Shown piece after piece: positions 59,847 to 64,000 of a stretch of 64,000 nucleotides of DNA; positions within the stretch are counted from its first letter, which is position 1, and each line of letters begins with the position of its first letter. Both the position numbers and the translations under genes were made by a program. Source of the DNA: Ampullaceana balthica (taxonomy: Eukaryota > Mollusca > Gastropoda > Lymnaeidae); contig CALYLW010000185.1 of assembly GCA_944989445.1 (NCBI GenBank), positions 121,001-185,000 of the forward strand, in the 5' to 3' direction. The notes under the pieces were generated by a model. That model did not search any database. It saw nothing but the letters and a program-made list of their open reading frames with translations, and was not told the DNA's origin.

Positions 59847-62800
59847 TATGTGTTTGTCTTTGTGTGTTACAAGTATTGTACATAGTTATACTGCGGCCTG
59901 TGTTTGCCTTTGTGTGTTACAAGTATTGTACATAGTTATACTGCGGCCCGTGTTTGTCTTTGTGTGTTACAAGTATTGTACATAGTTATACTGCGGCCCG
60001 TGTTTGTCTTTGTGTGTTACAAGTATTGTACATAGTTATACTGCGGCCCGTGTTTGTCTTTGTTACAAGTATTGTACATAGTTATACTGCGGCCTGTGTT
60101 TGTCTTTGTTACAAGTATTGTACATAGTTATACTGCGGCCCGTGTTTGTCTTTGTTACAAGTATTGTACATAGTTATACTGCGGCCCGTGTTTGTCTTTG
60201 TTACAAGTATTGTACATAGTTATACTGCGGCCCGTGTTTGTCTTTGTTACAAGTATTGTACATAGTTATACTGCGGCCCGTGTTTGTCTTTGTGTGTTAC
60301 AAGTATTGTACATAGTTATACTGCGGCCCGTGTTTGTCTTTGTGTGTTACAAGTATTGTACATAGTTATACTGCGGCCCGTGTTTGTCTTTGTTACAAGT
60401 ATTGTACATAGTTATACTGCGGCCCGTGTTTGTCTTTGTGTGTTACAAGTATTGTACATAGTTATACTGCGGCCCGTGTTTGTCTTTGTGTGTTACAAGT
60501 ATTGTACATAGTTATACTGCGGCCCGTGTTTGTCTTTGTTACAAGTATTGTACATAGTTATACTGCGGCCCGTGTTTGTCTTTGTGTGTTACAAGTATTG
60601 TACATAGTTATACTGCGGCCCGTGTTTGTCTTTGTTACAAGTATTGTACATAGTTATACTGCGGCCCGTGTTTGTCTTTGTTACAAGTATTGTACATAGT
60701 TATACTGCGGCCCGTGTTTGTCTTTGTTACAAGTATTGTACATAGTTATACTGCGGCCCGTGTTTGTCTTTGTGTGTTACAAGTATTGTACATAGTTATA
60801 CTGCGGCCCGTGTTTGTCTTTGTGTGTTACAAGTATTGTACATAGTTATACTGCGGCCCGTGTTTGTCTTTGTTACAAGTATTGTACATAGTTATACTGC
60901 GGCCCGTGTTTGTCTTTGTGTGTTACAAGTATTGTACATAGTTATACTGCGGCCCGTGTTTGTCTTTGTGTGTTACAAGTATTGTACATAGTTATACTGC
61001 GGCCCGTGTTTGTCTTTGTTACAAGTATTGTACATAGTTATACTGCGGCCCGTGTTTGTCTTTGTGTGTTACAAGTATTGTACATAGTTATACTGCGGCC
61101 CGTGTTTGTCTTTGTTACAAGTATTGTACATAGTTATACTGCGGCCCGTGTTTGTCTTTGTTACAAGTATTGTACATAGTTATACTGCGGCCCGTGTTTG
61201 TCTTTGTGTGTTACAAGTATTGTACATAGTTATACTGCGGCCCGTGTTTGTCTTTGTGTGTTACAAGTATTGTATATAGTTATACTGCGGCCCGTGTTTG
61301 TCTTTGTTACAAGTATTGTACATAGTTATACTGCGGCCCGTGTTTGTCTTTGTGTGTTACAAGTATTGTACATAGTTATACTGCGGCCCGTGTTTGTCTT
61401 TGTGTGTTACAAGTATTGTACATAGTTATACTGCGGCCCGTGTTTGTCTTTGTTACAAGTATTGTACATAGTTATACTGCGGCCCGTGTTTGTCTTTGTG
61501 TGTTACAAGTATTGTACATAGTTATACTGCGGCCCGTGTTTGTCTTTGTTACAAGTATTGTACATAGTTATACTGCGGCCCGTGTTTGTCTTTGTGTGTT
61601 ACAAGTATTGTACATAGTTATACTGCGGCCCGTGTTTGTCTTTGTTACAAGTATTGTACATAGTTATACTGCGGCCCGTGTTTGTCTTTGTTACAAGTAT
61701 TGTACATAGTTATACTGCGGCCCGTGTTTGTCTTTGTGTGTTACAAGTATTGTACATAGTTATACTGCGGCCCGTGTTTGTCTTTGTGTGTTACAAGTAT
61801 TGTACATAGTTATACTTCGGCCCGTGTTTGTCTTTGTTACAAGTATTGTACATAGTTATACTGCGGCCCGTGTTTGTCTTTGTGTGTTACAAGTATTGTA
61901 CATAGTTATACTGCGGCCCGTGTTTGTCTTTGTTACAAGTATTGTACATAGTTATACTGCGGCCCGTGTTTGTCTTTGTGTGTTACAAGTATTGTACATA
62001 GTTATACTGCGGCCCGTGTTTGTCTTTGTTACAAGTATTGTACATAGTTATACTGCGGCCCGTGTTTGTCTTTGTTACAAGTATTGTACATAGTTATACT
62101 GCGGCCCGTGTTTGTCTTTGTGTGTTACAAGTATTGTACATAGTTATACTGCGGCCCGTGTTTGTCTTTGTTACAAGTATTGTACATAGTTATACTGCGG
62201 CCCGTGTTTGTCTTTGTTACAAGTATTGTACATAGTTATACTGCGGCCCGTGTTTGTCTTTGTGTGTTACAAGTATTGTACATAGTTATACTGCGGCCCG
62301 TGTTTGTCTTTGTTACAAGTATTGTACATAGTTATACTGCGGCCCGTGTTTGTCTTTGTGTGTTACAAGTATTGTACATAGTTATACTGCGGCCCGTGTT
62401 TGTCTTTGTTACAAGTATTGTACATAGTTATACTGCGGCCCGTGTTTGTCTTTGTGTGTTACAAGTATTGTACATAGTTATACTGCGGCCCGTGTTTGCC
62501 TTTGTTACAAGTATTGTACATAGTTATACTGCGGCCCGTGTTTGTCTTTGTTACAAGTATTGTACATAGTTATATTGCGACCCGTGTTTGTCTTTGTTAC
62601 AAGTATTGTACATAGTTATATTGCGGCCCGTGTTTGCCTTTGTTACAAGTATTGTACATAGTTATACTGCGGCCTGTGTTTGCCTTTGTGTGTTACAAGT
62701 ATTGTACATAGTTATATTGCGGCCCGTGTTTGTCTTTGTGTGTTACAAGTATTGTACATAGTTATACTGCGGCCCGTGTTTGTCTTTGTGTGTTACAAGT

Positions 62801-63305
62801 ATTGTACATAGTTATATTGTGGCCCGTGTTTGTCTTTGTGTGTTACAAGTATTGCACATAGTTATATTGCGGCCCGTGTTTGCCTTTGTTACAAGTATTG
62901 TACATAGTTATATTGCGACCCGTGTTTGTCTTTGTTACAAGTATTGTACATAGTTATATTGCGGCCCGTGTTTGCCTTTGTTACAAGTATTGTACATAGT
63001 TATACTGCGGCCTGTGTTTGTCTTTGTGTGTTACAAGTATTGTACATAGTTATATTGTGGCCCGTGTTTGTCTTTGTGTGTTACAAGTATTGCACATAGT
63101 TATATTGCGGCCCGTGTTTGCCTTTGTTACAAGTATTGTACATAGTTATATTGCGGCCCGTGTTTGTCTTTGTTACAAGTATTGCACATAGTTATATTGC
63201 GGCCAATGTTTGCTTTTGTAAAAAGTATTGTACATAGTTATATTGCGGCCAGTGTTTGATTTTGTAACAAGTATTGTACATAGTTATATTGCGGCCAGTG
63301 TTTGC
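59847..63305. repeat. 3.4-kb satellite of 50- and 46-bp units
   Basis: About 72 copies of a unit containing TTACAAGTATTGTACATAGT and TATACTGCGGCCCG, preceded by TGTTTGTCTTTG. A TGTG insertion makes the 50-bp form; its absence gives 46 bp. Long and short units follow recurring patterns of about 9-11 units (repeat starts at 60284, 60764, 61198 and 61728 differ by 480, 434 and 530 bases). Copies after about 62570 are diverged (TTGCGGCC, TTGCCTTTG), typical of an array edge. Reading frames through it are artefacts. Confidence 0.96.
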
Positions 63306-63773
63306 TTTTGCTTTTGACTATAAATCCCTTATATATGAGACATAGCTAAAAGTATTGATTATGTTCCATATAATACGCACCGCGCGACTGACTAGCAAAA
63401 ACATTTACAGTTTGGGAATATATTATAAAAAAAAGTATGTTCAATATAATAGGCTCTGCACCGCGCGACAGGAAAATTTTGAAAAGGTTGTTAAATATAA
63501 TACGCACCGCGCAATAGTCTAGCTCTAACACAAAAATTTACTTGCTACATAGAGATACATAGAGATAAACCAAAAATGCATTAATTTAACTACGGTACAA
63601 TCGATCGATCTGAAAATTTGATACAATGCATTGTTAGGTGACAAAATCTATGTGCAAAATTTCAGTTCGATAGCATCACGGGAAGTGGGTCATTTTTTTA
63701 CTTTTGTTTTTCCGCGAACAGAACCAATCACGACGGAGAGACAAGATGGAGAAATTAATAATAGGGATTTAAA
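63306..63773 (+). mobile_element. right arm of the foldback-like element
   Basis: It carries three related CGCACCGCGC-type modules, then the CTACATAGAGATACATAGAG segment and the GGGAAGTGGGT segment. It is inverted relative to 58950-58998 plus 59597-59720 and direct relative to 58421-58680. Confidence 0.72.
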
Positions 63774-64000
63774 CATTAAATTTAAAGCAAAATTTATATT
63801 TCTAGAGTAAAACTATTTTTGCAATCACTTGATTTTAGTCATTGAAACATCTTAAGATATAAAAGAGTTGACACCAATCCCGCTGATGGCCTCAAATTAA
63901 TGTTTCAAATGGAAAGTCTTCAACTAAGATCACCTTTGACCTTTAACTGTAGCAAGACACGACTTTAAATGACTATCCCGAGGAACTGACTCTAGTCTCA
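63774..64000. other. unique sequence
   Basis: No feature recognised. Confidence 0.3.

Noticed and set aside
60284..62569. Repeated 75-135 codon frames in the 46/50-bp satellite
   Set aside because: Identical frames restart in each higher-order block; they are satellite shadows.

Overview
The window looks like intronic and intergenic DNA from an animal genome. It has spliced exons with GT/AG borders, a bilaterian SoxD-type (Sox5/6/13) coding exon, several DNA-transposon remnants and a very heavy load of minisatellites. My best guess is a lophotrochozoan, perhaps a mollusc. That is inference from style (satellite-bearing transposons, repeat density, invertebrate-like SoxD exon) and nothing here names the species.

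Coding content is tiny. On the minus strand, 27151-27772 holds the first coding exon of a SoxD transcription factor: an acceptor just before the ATG, 206 codons, and a donor in phase 0. A clean 43-nt exon-like segment at 6459-6501, same strand and compatible phase, may be the next exon or a cassette exon; if so, the intron between them is about 20.6 kb and contains the 7-kb satellite. The glutamine-rich coiled coil and HMG box of SoxD are not seen and would lie left of position 1. A second, unidentified and partly broken gene-like locus is at 47770-48768 (+). A degenerate tRNA-like sequence sits at 244-316. Almost every other long open frame is an artefact of stop-free tandem repeats.

Layout: 1-14.7 kb is a chain of minisatellites (units 12-46 bp) separated by unique DNA, including 11 copies of a 38-bp unit that mostly carry a full cAMP-response element. 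14.76-21.82 kb is one array of about 430 units of 16 or 17 bp. 21.9-22.5 kb is a 17-bp array carrying SOX-type AACAAT cores on the SoxD sense strand. 22.6-31 kb holds a MITE, a 599-bp TA-flanked transposon, the SoxD exon and a 45-bp array. 31-36 kb has hAT and pogo-like elements, one nested inside the other with an exact 8-bp target duplication. 35.5-47.2 kb is another dense chain of minisatellites. 47.2-53.8 kb is mostly unique. 53.8-58.2 kb has five more arrays. 58.2-63.8 kb is a foldback-like composite whose inverted arms flank a 3.4-kb satellite and whose left arm is split by a second copy of the 599-bp element.

Summing my own array boundaries gives roughly 27 kb of tandem repeat, about two fifths of the window. 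Copy numbers are hand counts and boundaries are good to a few bases for regular arrays, less for degenerate ones.
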